From the NCBI GenBank assembly GCA_965112735.1, contig OZ218961.1:1798001-1862000 (forward strand): a stretch of DNA of 64,000 nt. Direction: 5' to 3'. The position numbers were made by a program, and so were the translations under genes. Below, piece by piece: positions 1-19,915 of this stretch. The stretch is from Phaeosaccion multiseriatum. Lineage: Eukaryota > Ochrophyta, other classes. The notes under the pieces are model-generated. The model ran no database searches. It was given only the letters and a program-made list of their open reading frames with translations, and had not been told where the DNA came from. The first letter of the stretch is position 1, and every line of letters begins with the position of its first letter.

Positions 1-635
1 CCTCCCACGCTCCTTCTTTCTCCTGCTCTACCCGCACTCTCTTGATCCTCAGGCATATTTCCTCGCCATCAATTGTGTCGGGAGCTGTTCTGCTGCAATT
101 AAATGCCTCACTCCATTCAAGACGCGTCTCCTTTCTACTCGGAAATCAGCAGCAAAGCATCACGCTATTCCCCCCTGCTTCCGGGTGGTCCTCTTGTGTG
201 CCTTGTGTGGTCCTCTTGTGTATTAACCCCTTCTGCTGCCAGTGGCCGTGGCTTTGCTGTTCGCACGAGCGCACAGGTAGGAGTTGTTTTTTTTTTGCAG
301 GGTGCCGCCGATTCTCAGATTTTGACGGGGAAATCGAAACGCCGATGGCACCAGATGTGTGCCGAACGAGGAGGGGGGGCACGGAAACCAAAGAATGAAA
401 TCGATTTTACAATCTTAAGGATTTCTTAATTTGGGGGAGCCAGGCCTGATCACTGAGTATGGTCGGCGCATACCACAGTCATGTCCAGGGCCGACGGCAG
501 AGCTTGCTTCCTCCGACTCGCCTCCAGCCATCACGTCTGCCCTTCCCTCCCCTCACTCACTCACGCACTCCCTCCCTCCCTTCCACCTTTACTCTCTCAT
601 CACTCATTGACTGACTCACTCCCTCCCTCCCTCCC
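1..635. other. Intergenic, no supported gene
   Basis: Only short overlapping open frames that resemble no family I know. A T-run followed by CAG near 291-300 looks like an intron 3' end, but no matching exon can be placed. CCCT-rich sequence from about 540 leads to the 3' end of the next minus-strand gene. Confidence 0.5.
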
Positions 636-2881
<2,246 letters not shown>

Positions 2882-3052
2882 GTTGGAGTGTGTGCGTGTT
2901 TATCTTTCGATCCTTGCTTCCTATGGATATCTCCTATGGAGCACCAACACACGCAGCAAGATGGAATAACCACCTCATCCCGACGATAATTAAAGAGACG
3001 GGATCAGACATTTGTTAGGCGCAAGGATTAGATAGATTCTCGCTCCAGAGCC
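2882..3052. promoter_or_regulatory. Putative bidirectional promoter, DUF71 fusion / msrA
   Basis: 171 bp separate two divergent start codons, so both promoters and 5' UTRs must lie here or overlap the genes. No TATA box was recognised with confidence. Assigned from gene arrangement only. Confidence 0.45.
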
Positions 3053-3247
3053 ATGCGGGCTTTCAGCATCAATATCCTGTCCCTTATAGTGTTTGCCTTG
3101 TTCACTATTGCGCCTTGGGCTTCCCATTGCTTTGTTACACCCACTCCAACAAGACATGGCGTGCAGCAAAGGAGACTGAAGGGCAGCGAGCGGATGATGA
3201 CCATGGAGAGCAGCACCGAACTCGCTGTCTTTGGAGGAGGCTGCTTC

Positions 3248-3294
<47 letters not shown>

Positions 3295-3999
3295 CCCTTC
3301 TCACTCCCACCCCTCGCCTTCACCTAGGTGCATCGAGGCTTGCTTTAGGCAGCTAGAGGGGGTAAAAAAGGTGGAGAGCGGATATGCGGGAGGCTTGCAG
3401 GAGAACCCGACATACGGGGTACGTGGTAAACTATGCGCCTTGAGAACCCCGCCGACAAGCTTACTCAGCTACCGCTGACCCCCCCCCCCCCATGTCTTCT
3501 TCCTACTGCAGAGTGTTTGTGGGGGCTACAGTGGCGGACATGCAGAGGTGAGAGAGATCCAGCGATGTGCTTGCAGTAGATGCGGTTGTACACCTCTCGA
3601 GGCGACGAGCGAGCTAACCACCCCTCTCCTTCGCATCTCTTGTCTCCTCGCTCTCCCCTCGGCTTTGCTTCTTCCTCTCTTTCACTCTCTCTCCTTCTCT
3701 CTCTATACTATATGCACCACTAACAACAGGTCGTGGGGGTGGAGTACGACCCTACTCAGGTGGACTTCCGAGAGCTGCTCGAAATACACATGGCCGCACA
3801 TGACCCCACCCAGGGCAACAGACAGGCAAGCACAACAAGCAAGCAAGCAAGCAAGCAGGGGCACCCTTGGTGTTCCTCTACACATTTGTCTCTATACTTC
3901 TCGCTCTACCCCCCCTTCCCTCTCACCCAGATGCTGCTCTTGTGCATGACGTGGGTCTCAGAGAGGAGGAGAGGCATCACATCTATCCATCCATCTGGC

Positions 4000-4072
<73 letters not shown>

Positions 4073-5403
4073 GTCTGTCTACCCTCTCCCACCCGCGCTG
4101 TTGGCGGCTGTAAGTCTTTATCGCCAACCGCTGAGCTTCTGCTCACACTCTCACTCCCGCCATCCCTCCCTCCCACCTTTCTTCCCCCCCCTCCCCTCTC
4201 ACCCCTCTCTCCTCACCCCTCTCCCCTCCCCGCACCCCCTCCCCTCAGGGCCTGGATGTGGGTTCTCAGTACCGCTCTATCGTCCTGTACTCCACAGAGC
4301 AGCAACGCATCGCGACCGAGGAGATACTCGAGGAGTTAGGTGAGTACGGTGGCGAGATTGAAGGAGTGAAATACAAGTGAGGAGGGTGGGGAGGGAGGGG
4401 AGGAGATGCTTGAGGAGTTAGGTGAGCGTAGTGCAGTAGTTGTTCTATGGCTTTGAACCTGCTGAACATCATCGCTGGACTTCTCACTCTCATTCTCAAC
4501 CCCACTCTCACTCTCTCTCTCAATCTCGCTCTCACTCTCATTCTCACTCTCACTCTTACTTTCACTCTCACTCGTCCTCCTCCACACTCTATCTTTCACT
4601 CTCACTCTCACTCCTCCTCCTCCTCCACCACCACCACCACCACCACCACCCCACAGAGACCAAGTACGCCGGCAACCCCCTCAACGCGGTGGCTAAGATG
4701 AGCGGCCTGAAGAAGAGAATCGTCACCACCGAGGTGTCACCGCTCACTAAATTCTATCCAGCAGAGAAGGTGCATCAGGACTACTACAACAAGTGAGTGT
4801 TTGTGCATCCCCCAGTCAAGACACCCTCTTTTAAGTCAGTGAGGAGAGACCTACTGACTTACTGACACCGTTCGGCCTCCTGTAGCAGGAGGATCCCCGC
4901 ATCCCCCAGCTCTCAGCCCTCAGCCCCCGCGGTGACCCTAACCCTCTGCAAGAATCCTCTACTAAAGCCCCCTTGCCCTATCTCACTCCCGCCCCCCTCT
5001 CCCCACCCCTTCCCCACCCTCCCCACCCTTGCTGCAGGAACAAGTACATCCCGTACTGCGTCATGAACGTGGTGCCCAAGCTCGTCAAAGTGGGGCCCAA
5101 GGTAGGTAGGAAGGAAGGGAGGGAGGGAAGAGGGAGGGAGCGATGGACAGAGGGAGGTGGAGAGAGGTGGTAGGTCCAGCACACCACGCTTACACACACA
5201 CAGGCACACACACACACACACACATCCACACACACCCCTCCACCCCGCTCTGAATCTCTCTCTCTGTCCCGATCCCCTCCCACCGCCTCTCTCTCTCTCT
5301 TCCTCTCTCTCTCTCTCTCTCTCTCGTGCTCGCATGCTCACGCCGCCCGAAGGTTGCCGCATTAAACGACCGTACGAGGAGCAGCGGCAAGTTGATTGAT
5401 TGA
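3053..5403 (+). CDS. msrA: Peptide methionine-(S)-sulfoxide reductase MsrA, likely plastid-targeted
   Basis: Reduces methionine S-sulfoxide in proteins. Eight exons: 3053-3249, 3328-3418, 3512-3547, 3730-3825, 4249-4339, 4657-4792, 5038-5101, 5353-5403; 253 aa. The catalytic motif GGCFW is at 61-66 (C64), followed by the family segments ending GGHAE, HDPTQGNRQ and GSQYRS. The first 26 residues are a hydrophobic signal followed by F27 in ...ASHC-FVTP, which resembles the heterokont plastid-targeting site and suggests an ER-then-plastid route (inference). Intron 4 starts with GC (CAG/GCAAGC), not GT; the junction is fixed by homology at NRQ-GLDVGSQYR. Introns carry long GA, CA and CT repeats. 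The last exon is short and rests on splice signals and phase only. Confidence 0.92.
4004..4071. repeat. (CA)n microsatellite in msrA intron 4
   Basis: About 34 CA units inside the GC-AG intron. Confidence 0.95.
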
Positions 5404-6617
5404 TTGGAAAGGAGTGAGTGAGTGAGTGAGTGAGTGAGTGAGTGAGTGAGTGAGTGAGTGAGTGAGTGAAAAATGGCCCCTAAATTGTTCCTCCCTCTAT
5501 TCCTCAATTTATTGTAAGCTCCTTTTCGTAGGACCGTTGTGCCTCCTTCTTTGGGGAGGTCTGAGTAAGCAGCACCGTAGAGGCGAGGGAACCTGTTATT
5601 GCTCTATTTTATTTTGTTTTGATTTTAGTCTTTGATTTTATTTTGTTGATGTTTTATAGTCATAGAGTTGAATAGGGGGGGGGGGGGTGGCCATGTGTAG
5701 AGAGAGAGAGAGAGATCTTCTCCCATCGGTCACTGCGCAAGTGAATTGCAAAAAGCTGTTTCAATATACCCTGTGAAAGGTACTTGAGCCGTGTGGTTTA
5801 AACACATACCCTGAAGCGTTTTAATTTTAATTCTAATTTTAATAATTACTTTGAATTAAAAATTAAATATAGTTTTTTTATAGCAAACAGAAGCTTCAAT
5901 GGGTGAGAGGGCCGTTCTCTCTTCGAGGGCGTTGTCGTCGGGGGGACAAAACTATCGCTTGCGCGCCCGTCTCTCTCTCCTCTCTCTCTCAATCTCTCCC
6001 TGCTGCCTCTCCCTGCCTCTCTCTCTCCCCCTCCCCGCCTCTCTCTCGCTCTCTCCCTACTGCCTCTTCCCTCCCCTCGCGTCTCTGTATAGTGCTCTCT
6101 CTCTCTCTCCCTTGCACCTATAGACGAGTCTTCCTCGCGTACCGGAACGGCAATCGCTGTTGAGCCTTTTTCCACCTGCAAGGCGAAGGGAGGGGAGGGG
6201 AGGGGATGGCAGTGGATAGAGAGGGGCAGGAAGAGGTGGGGATGGCAGTTTATGTGGAGAGGAGGGGGGGAGATGGCAGTGGATGGGATGGAAGGACGCG
6301 ACAGACAACGACAGAGAACAGAACAGGTAAGACAAAGGTCAGAAGCAAAAACAGTAGCACGACAGGCAGAACAGAATAGAACGAACAGACGAGGGCATGA
6401 GCACAGCTCTCGACAGGCACAACAGAACAGACAAACAAGGGGTCAGGCAGGGAAGGAAGGCACCACACGCCGGATCACATCAAGGCTTAGAAGTCTCTCT
6501 CTTCTCTCGATCTCTTGCCCTCTTTCTCCCTCTCTTTCTCCCTCTCATCTCTCACTCTATCTCTCTCCCTCCCCTTTCCCTCTCCCTCTCTTTCTCTGTC
6601 CTTTCTTCCTCTCTGTG

Positions 6618-6651
<34 letters not shown>

Positions 6652-6871
6652 CCCTTCTCTCCCACTCACGATTGTCTCGCATCCTTGGACAGCTCCGCCC
6701 TCCGATCCTTGCCTGCGACTCCCTTTCCCACCGCCGCCACCGACCCCGCGACCCTCCTCACCACCCCCTGTAGCACTCTCTGACGCTTGTTGTTGCCTCC
6801 CTTAGCACCGGGACTGAGGCGCCTTCGCTGCCTCTCCCCTTCCTCAGAACTGGTGGGAGACAAAGACCCCC
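5404..6871. other. Spacer between convergent genes: (GAGT)n, AT-rich and CT-rich blocks
   Basis: Holds (GAGT)n at about 5411-5470, an AT-rich block around 5590-5880 that may contain the msrA 3' end, and polypyrimidine tracts at 5960-6110 and 6490-6670. Copies of the GATGGCAGTGGATGG motif lie near 6205, 6241 and 6272. Open frames here are low complexity, and I see no gene. Confidence 0.5.
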
Positions 6872-8623
6872 TCAAGAGGGCCATGCCCAGACCGAGGCCG
6901 GGCCCGCCCACCTCTCCAGGCCGGGCAGAAGAAGCATAGCCGCCACCACCACCACCATGAGAGGGCTCTTGCCTATCTCCTCCCCCTTCCCCTCCCCCCC
7001 CCCTCCTCCTCCTCCTCCTCCTCCTCCTCCCACGGCGCTATTGTCCCTACCCCTGTCTTGAGCGTCCCTGTCCTGCTCCTGCTGCCCCTCCTGCCCCTGT
7101 ATCACCAACTGCTGAGGGTCCGCCTGCCTGAGCGCGCTGCTGTACATGCGAAGCACGTCTTCGCCCAAGTACTCTCTCGGGGTAAGGTCGAGAGCTTTGA
7201 GCATCAGGGTGAAGTGATACGACACGTGGAGTATATCTACCCCCAGCGATAGTCCGAGGGCAGCAAAGACTCCAAACTCTGCTTCCAGCACCTCCTTTTT
7301 GCTGAGCTGTAGCAATTGGTGATACAGCAGCAGCAGCAGCAGGAGGAGGAGGAGGAGGAGGAGGGTGGGGGGGCACGGGGGTAAGACAGGGATGGAGGAC
7401 CTTAATGAATCTACCCGCCCCAGCCCGATCAGCGAGACCAACGCAGCCCCAGCAGCAGTGGCATCCCACTCCACCCCACCCCGCTACCCCTCCCTTCCCT
7501 CGCGCCTCTCTCCACCCGCCCCCCCCCTCCCGGCCGTCTCTCTCCCTCCCTCCTCCCTCTCTCTCTTTCTCCCCCGGTGCCCCCCCTTCCCCTCTCCCTC
7601 TTGACACACCTGCCATTGTCTGTCCACCACACCCCACAGCTTTTCCGTGCTCACACCTCCCTCCAGTAACCCCCCTCCCGGCTCGTTGAACTTGAACGCC
7701 AACGACAGACACGCTGACATGGCCAATCGACGAGTGGGTTTGTTGACCATTCCCATCAGGCACAGGCGTTCGAAGTACACCGTCGCGAGCGCTACAGTCG
7801 CGATTTCGATGCCAGCTCGGTGGCAGCCTTGCAGGGCTGTGTGTATGGTGGGTGGGTGGATGTGGTAGGAGGGAGGGAGGAAGCGAGGGAAGGAGGGAGG
7901 GAGGAAGGGAGGAACGGAGGGAGGGAGGGAGGGAGGGAGGGAGGGAGGAACGGAGGGCGGGAGGGAGGAAGGGAGAGGGCGAGAGGGAGACAGACAGAGA
8001 GACATGGATAGAGCGTCAGTCAGCCATTCCTTATCCCCCCTCCCTCCTCCCTCCCTCTCTCCCTCCCTCCCTCCCTCCCTCCCTCCCTCCCTCCCCCCTC
8101 CCTCCCTCCCTCCCTCCCCTCCCCTCCCTCTCTCACTCACTCACTCACTCACTCACTCACCTTGTCTCTTGAGTGAGCGGATCTTGCTCAGGGTAAGGGA
8201 GGAGGGCAGATCGGGGTGCTTCTCTCTAAACTGCTCATTGAGCTCCTTAATAAGTTCCTTGGGCTTGACGAATCGCAGCACAGAGCAGATCACAGGGCCG
8301 ACATTCGCGTCACCTGAGGGAGGAGGAGGAGGAGGAGGAGGAGGAGGAGGAAGAAGAAGAAGAAGAGACACACGCACACAGATAGACAGATAGACAGACA
8401 AGAGACAAACGAGCAAGAGGAGGAGACAGACAAACAGACAGACAGACAGATAGATAGACAGACAGACAGACAAAGAGACGGACAGATACATATAGAGAGA
8501 CGGACAGACAGATAATAAAGAGGTGAGGCGAGGCGAGGCGAGGCGAGACGATAAGAGCAGGAACGAGTTGGAATGAATGAATGAGCGAAGGAACGAAGTA
8601 CACAATGAACGAAGACAGGCACC

Positions 8624-8701
<78 letters not shown>

Positions 8702-9566
8702 AACTCAACTCACTCACCCACCCACCCACCCACACACTCACCCGTCATGACAGGCCGACTACCGCCCGTTTTAAAAACACAGCTACACCCGCACACACGC
8801 CAACACACATACACACACACACACACTCTCTCTCTCTCTCTCTCTCACCCGTCATGACATGTCGACTGCTGCCTGTCTTGATGGCAGGGTCGTCGAGGAA
8901 GCCCGGCTCGTAGGGTTTCTCCCCCACCGGGAAGTGGTGATGATGATGCAGGTGGTGGTGATGATGGTGGTGGTGGTGGTGCTTGGGTTCCCCATGCTGC
9001 TTGCTCCCTTGCGAGGAAGAAGAAGGTTTGTCCTTCTCGTTGTTGCTCTCGTTGCTCTTTCCCGCTCCACCCCCTCCTCCTCCCCCTCCCTCCCCTCCTC
9101 CTTCTCCTCCCTTGTTCTCCTCTGTATCTCCATTCCGACTCACGGCCACCACTCCTTCACCCTCCCTCTTATCTACAGCACCACCACCTTTGCTGACCAC
9201 TCCTCCTCCTGCTGTATCACCAACCGCCACTGCTTCCTTGGCCACACACGCCGCGCAGTACTCCCTCTGCCCCCCCCCCAGCAGATGGGAGTAACTGTAG
9301 CCCCTCCAGTCTCTCACGGGGGCCTTGAATGCCTCCGCCCCTCTGTGGTCGGCAAGCATTTGCCTTTGGCGCTTCTTCTCTTCCTCTCGGGGCTTGAACT
9401 TGATAATGCTGCCTACACACGTGGGGTAGTTCTGCAGGGGGGGGCAACGACGGAAGATGGACGAGAGAGAGGGGGGGAGGGGGGACGGGAGGGGAGAGAG
9501 TGAAGCAGAGAGAAAGTAGAGGGAGACAGAGAGAGAGAGAGCGCGACACACACACACACACACGCC

Positions 9567-9623
<57 letters not shown>

Positions 9624-10349
9624 TGCTGGCGGAGAAGAAGAGCCTACCCTCGAGCACCCCCTCCGTGCCGATTTGCTTCTCCCACCGCCGGAGCTGCGCA
9701 GCGCTGTGCCCGGCGTTGGACGCCGCTGGACTGGCGCTCTGTCGCATGGCAGGACCGAGCCGATACCTGTTCCGGGGGGGAGGGGGGGGGAGGGGAGGGG
9801 AGGGGAGGGGAAGGAGGGTGTCACCCATTCACTCGCTCAGTCAGTGAGTCCGTGGTACTCACTCACCTCATGGCCAAGGGCATTCGGACATTCGCTGGTT
9901 CCACCCCTGGGAGGCGCCGCCCGGGGGCTACAGGGTCTCCTCTGACTGCAGCATCGACCGCTGGGCCGACGGGTGGGACAGGCCTGGGTCGATCCCCCAT
10001 CTAGAGCAGTTGGTGATACAGTGAGGCCAGGGGACAGGATGCGACAGGACAAATGTCTAAGTAAAAAAGTGACTGCTTCATTCTTTTTGCGCTTGGATTA
10101 ACCTCTCTCGACACAACCAGAGATTGAGAGGCAGAGAGGGGGAGACTTTGAGAGAGAGAGAGAGAGGTGGAGAGAAACAGGGAGAGATACAGAGAGGAGG
10201 CAATAGAGGAGAGAAGGAAGAGAGAGAGAGAGAGAGAGAAAAGAGACAGGGGAGAAAAGATGGAGATGGAGGTAGAGAGACGAAGAGGGAGAGACAGACA
10301 AAAGATGTAAAAAAAAGAGAGAGAGAGCAAGAGAGGGACAAAAGAGGGA

Positions 10350-10395
<46 letters not shown>

Positions 10396-11694
10396 GGAGC
10401 AGCTCGGCTCCCATCCCGCCCTCCCCCCTGCCCCCCTGCCCTCCGCGCCCTCTGCAAAGCAGGCAAAGAAGGCACCTACCTGATCGGCATCTGAGAGTGA
10501 TTCGTCGTCGCTCGCAAGGTGCCCTTTGCCCGCCTCCCTGTCCCCCCTGGAGGCTGCCCCCCCTCCTCCACCCCCGCCTCCTCCTCCACCTATCTCCGAG
10601 AGCATATTTCGGAGCTTCTTCCCGACCTGGCTTGGCGACGCCTGACCCCCTCCTCCTCCTGGCTCCGGAGCACCAATTGTATCATCGATATCTCCTTCGC
10701 TGACGTCTGCGGCGGCCGTTCCCGCGTGAAGGTTCCGCACCTGTGTTCAGATGAGGGGGATGGCAGTGGATGGGAACCGGGGGGGGGGGGAGCCTATAAG
10801 AAAAGTCAAAGCGCGTGTCCGAAGATAACATGAAAGAGGCAACCACTCTATGGAGGACTGATCGATTCCGCTCCTCACACGCACAACACGTCCCCCCACT
10901 CCTCCCATTGGACACGATACGAGAGAGAACATCACTTCCTCCATCCACTCAGGCAATGCCTCACTAATGACTAATGACTAAGGACCTCGTGACTCATGAC
11001 TCGCCTGCTTAACCATCGTCCCCTCATTGGCCATGTGGATGTTGGTGAGGAAGTCGAGGGCGGCAATCTCTCGCGTGGCCCACTTCTGCCGCCCGGAGCG
11101 TTGGGCGACAGGGAAGATGCGTTGCCTACGCCGCTGCAGCACGGGGTGCTGGAAAGCGCCCATCGAGGCCACGGCCGGTGAGGAGGACCTAGAGCTGCTG
11201 GCACTAGCGCCGGAGGTGGTCACAGCGGCAGCAGCGGCAGCAGTCGTGGCGCCGCTGCCGTTGACAACGAGCTCGTCGACCAGAGAGACTCCTGGGCTCG
11301 TTGAAAGACTCGCTGCTCTCCCAGTCTTCCTCTGCACCGAGAGTGGCCGACGCCCCTCCGAGTCCCGTCCTCCCCCTCCTGCGCGAAGAGTGCGAAAGAG
11401 AGGCCCCCCAATGTGCTTCTCCTCCCTTCGATGCTGGTCTTCACCCCTTGGTGAAGAGGAGGACGCTGACCTTCCGAGTGTCCTGTGCTCGACAGCGTCA
11501 TCCTCCTTCTCATTCTCGGCCTTGTCTTGCTCAGTGGCGACTGTCCTTGACTGGACGTCGCCCTCCTGCCCGTTCTCGGCATTGTCTTGCTCTGGCGTGA
11601 GTGTCCCGGACTCGAAAGTGTCGCCCTCCTTCTCATTCTCGGCATTGTCTTGCTGGGCCCCGCTGTCTTCTTCAGGGACAGATCCTATTAGCAT
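6872..11694 (-). CDS. CABLES-like cyclin-box protein
   Basis: Eight exons: 11694-11005, 10740-10480, 10000-9867, 9766-9622, 9431-8849, 8313-8161, 7827-7610, 7306-6872; about 872 aa. The C-terminal half matches the animal CABLES (Cdk5/Abl substrate) cyclin-like domain: YEPGFLDDP, VKPKELIKELNEQFREKHP, LTLSKIRSLKRQ, then VALATVYFERL and LAMSACLSLAFKF. The N-terminal part has the CABLES-like ALDFLTNI and is otherwise Ser/Glu/Gly-rich. CABLES proteins link CDKs to other kinases; a cell-cycle adaptor role is inferred. Exon 5 encodes a 16-residue His tract with one Leu, and an AVGDTA segment from a dispersed motif. The exon 1 donor is either CAG/GCGAGT (11005) or ATG/GTTAAG (11014); both keep phase 0. 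The hydrophobic C-terminus is not typical and may be mis-modelled. Divergent with the IQ/LRR gene. Confidence 0.78.
8632..8699. repeat. (CA)n microsatellite in CABLES-like intron 5
   Basis: Long CA tract beside a decayed copy of the exon 5 end (8737-8773). Confidence 0.95.
8737..8773 (-). repeat. Decayed duplicate of the 3' end and donor of CABLES-like exon 5
   Basis: 37 bp match the true exon end and donor (8844-8880) at 31 positions, including ATGACGGGTGAG. Five of the six differences are transitions. It lies in the intron just downstream (minus strand) of the real donor and could act as an alternative splice donor. Confidence 0.75.
9552..9621. repeat. (CA)n microsatellite at the start of CABLES-like intron 4
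   Basis: On the minus strand the donor CAAG/GTGTGT is itself part of the GT repeat. Confidence 0.9.
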
Positions 11695-11904
11695 CTTCAA
11701 AATTCGCAGTCTGTCTTTCTCTACTCTCCTACATACTACTCGCAGGCTCGTAGCTCGAGGCGAGAGGAGGAAGTGGGAGTCTTCGAATCCACAGAGTCGA
11801 AGCTGTGATCCGCCGTCGGATGTTATTTGAAACTGTATCGGAGAGCTTTTCCACTTCGAAATTTACCTCATGGCGCGGTAGCAGTCGCTGTGCTCGGCCC
11901 TAGG
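11695..11904. promoter_or_regulatory. Putative bidirectional promoter, CABLES-like / IQ-LRR
   Basis: 210 bp between divergent ATG codons. No sharp core element was recognised; assigned from gene arrangement. Confidence 0.45.
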
Positions 11905-17742
<5,838 letters not shown>

Positions 17743-18650
17743 CATCACAGGTGGAGAACCAACCCTCTCTTCCGTATTGTGTTGTAAGCCCACAAAGCTT
17801 CGCATCTCCTCGCTGGGTGGGCCCTCGCTCGGGTGATGTGAACGTTTCATGGTCTTGATGTCTTGATGGAGGCCCTCTTCCGTCGACGCTTCGGGCTCTC
17901 TCCCCTCGGTTAGGAGGTCATGCTAAGCTGTGGCGTTGATGACACGGGTGCCCTCCCTCTGCGCTCTCCGTGAAGGAGTATGGTCTATGCCTGAGATTGC
18001 TTGGATGCTTGGCAACGCAGCTGACCGCCAGACTGTCAACGGTCTCCGAGTAACCGTCAGATGACATGATGGTATGTATGCCCACAAATGTTGGATATAT
18101 GAGGGCGGCCACTCTCCTTCTCGGTGCCACCACTACCATGAGCCATCGCTGAGGCCTTCTCTGAGGCTCTCTATCATCAGATGGCAGTAGATGGCAGCAC
18201 ACGGCATTAGAAACTACTATGGTAGTAGGGATGGCAGCAGATGCTTTGCTACACAAAGTGGAAGCAGGGAGGAGCATATGTCAAGGGCTTTTAGCAGTGC
18301 TCGGCTCTGCTTCCCTACCTCTGCTGCTGAGCAAACCCCGCCATGCCATTGACATGTGGACACACAAACGGCTGCACACACCAAACACCTTCGGAGCAAG
18401 TCGACACGACGGGCTCCTCTCGCGCGGTTTCAGTCCGCTGCTCGTCTTCGGATCAGACCACCTCCCTTTCTCCTCTTGGCTCTCTCTCTCTCTCCCTCTC
18501 TTTTCACCGACACAAATGACACAACAGTGTTACATTGTATTAACTAAAACGACAGAGAGAGGTCAGCGGCTGCTCTCTTCCGTCTATTCAGATGCTCATA
18601 TGCTCATCCGCAATCTTTCTAGTAGGTGCTCATCTGCTATCTGTTTCTGT
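17743..18650. other. Spacer between convergent genes
   Basis: About 900 bp holding the 3' ends of the IQ/LRR and Sm-G genes. Short GATGGCAG motif copies lie near 18180-18230. No further gene is supported. Confidence 0.5.
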
Positions 18651-19295
18651 CTAGTACGTCTGGACGGGGTCCATGACCTGGAATTGGGCCACGCTGTTCC
18701 CTCGTACCACGATGGTACCCATGTTCTTCGTCTGAGTGGGTAAGGGGGGGAGAGTGGTGGGTGTGTGGGTGAGGGAGAGAGGGAGGGAGGGGGGGAGGGA
18801 GTGAGTGGCGTAGTGACAGGAGGTTAGGGACACGAAGAAAAGCAAGAGGGGGATATGGGAGGCAAGGAGTGAAGTCAGTGTGGAAGCGAAAGAAAGAGAC
18901 CAACGCCCGGTACAAGGGCAGCATCCCTTCGAAACAAGTCGTCTGAGAGCAAACAAAGGGGGCGACCAAGAGCTAAGACTGCTTCATCCAACGCCTTCAT
19001 CTTTTTCGTGCGTGCGTAGGCCCTTCATCATAAGTGCGTGCAACTCTTTTATCTTGCCATACGTTGCTGGCTTACATGTGCTGCTCCTTCGTGTGTGTAC
19101 CTCCTCCTCCTCCACCCCCTCACCCCATCTCTTCTCCCTTACCTCCGATGTGGTCACGTCAAACGCCTCCTCGAGCACGAGGTTCATGAACTGGTCGTAC
19201 CCTCTCAGTAAGCCCTTTACTGAGCGGTTCCCATTGAGCTTCAGGATCAGGTTTTTGTCCATGAAACGCTTAAGATCAGGCCCCCCTCGCGCCAT
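18651..19295 (-). CDS. SNRPG: Small nuclear ribonucleoprotein Sm-G
   Basis: Two exons, 19295-19143 and 18731-18651, joined in phase 0; 77 aa, the usual Sm-G length. Sm1 motif: [20 protein letters not shown], then [17 protein letters not shown]. Sm2 motif: [11 protein letters not shown]. Sm-G is one of seven Sm proteins forming the ring on U1, U2, U4 and U5 snRNAs, so it serves the splicing machinery this intron-rich genome needs. The junction SE/TKNMGT matches the family without a gap. LSm7 is the nearest alternative, but the start [14 protein letters not shown] fits Sm-G better. Divergent with QCR7. Confidence 0.93.
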
Positions 19296-19915
19296 CTTGA
19301 GCGATCTGCTCTCCTCCTCCCCCTACTCCTCCTCCTCCTCTCGCTGTTGCTGCTGGTGCTGCTGCTGGTGCTGCTGCTGCTGCTTCTTCTTCTTTTGAGT
19401 CTTCTTCTTCTTCTTCTTCTTCTTCTTCTCCTGCTGCTGCTGCTGCTAGCGTCTGCAGGGTATCGACAGAGCGACAGGGGAGGAGCACGAAGCAAAGGGT
19501 GTCAGCGTTGCAGCGGGAGAGGGAAAGCGCCCAGTGCAAGCGCAGCAACTCTTTGCAGCCAATCAGTCAGCCAGGCACACGCATCTGCGAAGAAGGACGG
19601 CAAGGTAGACATGGCCACGAGAGGGAAATGCCGCTCTGGGAAAGGCCCCTCTCATCCCCACCCGTGAAACCAGTCAAGTCTCGGCGCACGCCGCTCTACG
19701 AAGATGGAGAAGAAACGCTGCATTACACAAGCGATCACCCCCCTCCAGGCCCCCTTATCATCCACCTCACCTTCTCTTGCTGCTCCTCAGCTTGAGTAGG
19801 CTCTCAAAGAGAAATCGGATATACGCCCTTTTCCTACCAAGTGTCAGGACCCAAAATGGTGTCAGGACGAGGTTTCGCCCATCACAGAGAGGGAAAGAGA
19901 GAGAGAGAAAGAAAG
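19296..19915. promoter_or_regulatory. Putative bidirectional promoter region, Sm-G / QCR7
   Basis: 620 bp between divergent ATGs, with CTC/CTG/CTT triplet tracts at 19316-19445. Two copies of a GTGTCAGGAC motif lie at about 19840-19866. The CTC/CTT tract beside the Sm-G start may be 5' UTR. Confidence 0.4.

Noticed and set aside
276-300. Apparent intron (GTAGGAG...TTTTGCAG) near the left end
   Set aside because: Only about 25 bp, too short to splice, and no flanking coding similarity.
8620-8741. CVCVCV cysteine-rich ORFs
   Set aside because: Read-through of CA/GT microsatellites.
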